From Adhaeribacter terrigena (GTDB lineage: Bacteria > Bacteroidota > Bacteroidia > Cytophagales > Hymenobacteraceae): a stretch of DNA of 64,000 nt. The stretch covers positions 41,770-105,769 of the forward strand of contig NZ_JAEHFX010000012.1 of the NCBI RefSeq assembly GCF_016623615.1, given 5' to 3'. A model generated the notes under the pieces. That model was not told the origin of the DNA and made no database searches. It saw only the letters and a list, made by a program, of their open reading frames with translations. The translations under genes were made by a program, and so were the position numbers. This document shows, one piece after another, positions 62,993 to 64,000 of this stretch (positions are counted from its first letter, which is position 1; each line of letters begins with the position of its first letter).

Positions 62993-63483
62993 ATCGTGTT
63001 CTGTTATTAAGGAGAGGATGTAAAGGTGTATATAATATGTTCAAACTGCATTTTGCAAATGAAATGCCCGGGCTATGTTGTTAGAGTTTAATTGAATAGT
63101 GCTTTAGCCCGAAATGCTGTAATGTTGTAGTTTGATCTTTCAATGTTATTCTGGTTTGGATCACGATTCTGCGATGATTAAGTGCTTCATGTTGACCAGG
63201 TTTTTGAGAATAATAGTCGCTAGAGGCTTGGGAACAGGTGGATTGTCAGCTAACCGCAGAGTGCAGAAAATTCCCGGACGCGCTTTTAGGAAATGTAATA
63301 CACCTTTTTAAAACCGAACATTATCCGCAATGAAGCTAGCATTACTGGAGTTTTTGCAGCTTTCGTTTTCATACTTTTCAGGCAGATTTAGCTACCGTTT
63401 TTAAATCAAATTTTGGATTAATATTCGGGAATTCCGGGCTTTGCTTTTTTTTTGAAGCATTGCAATGCATACTTTTTAAGCTT

Positions 63484-63499
63484 AAAACCCTACCGTTTT
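63484..63499 (-). repeat. AAAAC-N6-GTTTT family element (perfect dyad)
   Basis: The minus strand reads AAAACGGTAGGGTTTT, then AAGCTT and AAAAAGTA. Confidence 0.85.
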
Positions 63500-63528
63500 T
63501 TCCCTTGGAAACTTTCACCTGGCTGGAA

Positions 63529-63564
63529 ACAAAAAAAGCCCCGAAAGTATTTTCGGGGCTTTTG
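63529..63564 (-). terminator. Intrinsic terminator of the partial T9SS gene
   Basis: An AAAAGCCCCGAA/TTCGGGGCTTTT stem, nearly identical to the one at 60127. Confidence 0.88.
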
Positions 63565-63577
63565 AGTTTTGGAAGCT

Positions 63578-63593
63578 AAAACGATAGCGTTTT
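63578..63593 (-). repeat. AAAAC-N6-GTTTT family element (perfect dyad)
   Basis: It reads AAAACGATAGCGTTTT, as at 60175, and lies in the same position relative to the stop codon and terminator. Confidence 0.88.
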
Positions 63594-63616
63594 CGCTTTA
63601 AGGTTTACTTTATGAA

Positions 63617-64000
63617 TTATTCTACGATCAGCTTGCGGGTAGCTACGTTTCCTTCAGAAGCGATCTTGAGGATGTAGATTCCTTTGGCCGTGCCGTTCAG
63701 GTTCAGTTGCGTCGTACCAGTATTGTTGGTTACGGTCTGCTGTTTTACCAGTTTGCCGGTTAAATCCATTACTTCTACCGAGTAGTTACGGGTAGTAACA
63801 GGTACTTTCAGGTTGAATAAACCAGTAGACGGGTTTGGGAACACTACCAAGTTGCTTTGCAGGATGTTCTCTTTCATGCCCAGCACAGTAATGCGCTGCA
63901 CCTGGATGTTGTCGATCACGTTAGCCGTGCCGTTGGTATTATCGAAAGCTTCCCGCACGTTGCTTTCCAAACCGATCTGGATGCCGCCTTTGTTTTTGTA
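63617..64000 (-). CDS. T9SS type A protein, partial (only the C-terminus in window)
   Basis: The frame is open from the right edge (first visible residues YKNKGGIQIGLESNVREAF) to the stop at 63617, giving 127 residues. It contains the end of the beta-sandwich (NGTANVIDNIQVQRI) and a complete type A sorting domain (VVFPNPSTGLFNLKVP, GIYILKIASEGNVATRKLIV). Over the last 85 residues it differs from the 899-aa paralogue at about ten positions, and its 3' flank matches too. The true start lies beyond 64000. Confidence 0.9.
   Translation of the reverse strand, partial: YKNKGGIQIGLESNVREAFDNTNGTANVIDNIQVQRITVLGMKENILQSNLVVFPNPSTGLFNLKVPVTTRNYSVEVMDLTGKLVKQQTVTNNTGTTQLNLNGTAKGIYILKIASEGNVATRKLIVE

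Larger units (their letters stand above)
62915..63616. other. Intergenic region of 700 bp between two T9SS paralogues
   Basis: No gene. The left part holds the -7 box of the 899-aa gene (62985). The middle is featureless and AT-rich. The right part holds a weak family element (about 63385), a good one (63484), a terminator (63529) and a perfect-dyad element (63578). Confidence 0.55.

Overview
The window looks like a chromosomal segment of a Bacteroidota bacterium in the order Cytophagales, most likely a Hymenobacteraceae-type organism (the family is inference). The signs are type IX secretion (T9SS) sorting domains of type A and a gliding-motility-type C-terminus (type B), promoters of the TTTG / TAnnTTTG class, a prs-rplY-pth gene order, and a housekeeping set typical of the phylum. 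No rRNA operon, insertion sequence with a recognisable transposase, prophage or CRISPR array is visible.

Layout. 1-11.7 kb: a radical SAM protein running off the left edge, an endonuclease III homologue, a DUF2238 membrane protein, two tandem glycine-zipper OmpA paralogues, accD, a class I fructose-bisphosphate aldolase, a coiled-coil OmpA lipoprotein, a DUF2243 membrane protein and a CNNM/CBS protein. 11.9-22.8 kb: dsbD, a plant-type asparaginase, a large T9SS type B protein, a membrane-tailed metallo-beta-lactamase-fold hydrolase, several small hypothetical genes and a DUF1206 protein. 23-34 kb: aspA, a beta-barrel protein, typA, a DUF559 endonuclease-like gene bracketed by repeats, a SulP transporter, msrB, an H1-like basic protein and metG. 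34-46 kb: an MFS transporter, a repeat-rich gap, a DEAD-box helicase, a visibly AT-rich island (37.7-40.1 kb) with an HNH endonuclease plus a small overlapping partner, then pth, rplY, prs, tRNA-Gln and purL. 46-64 kb: five secreted T9SS type A proteins, four of them related and clustered, with an AraC-family regulator between them.

The strongest unexplained signal is a family of short intergenic elements, about 36 copies in 64 kb. Each has a 16-bp dyad, AAAAC-N6-GTTTT with a central TA, usually followed after six variable bases by an A-tract of the form RAAAASTC. In several cases that A-tract is the first arm of an intrinsic terminator. Two copies can form a perfect 20-bp hairpin. Clear copies are essentially confined to non-coding DNA.

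Other signals are: a candidate 135-nt small RNA with a complete promoter and terminator and no ATG (21.4-21.5 kb); a DUF559 gene enclosed by G/C-rich inverted repeats; a second copy of that repeat split by a 196-bp palindromic element with an 11-bp duplication at its edges; and iterated-word tracts sitting on stop or start codons. All coordinates were read by eye; motif counts and percent identities are not computed values.
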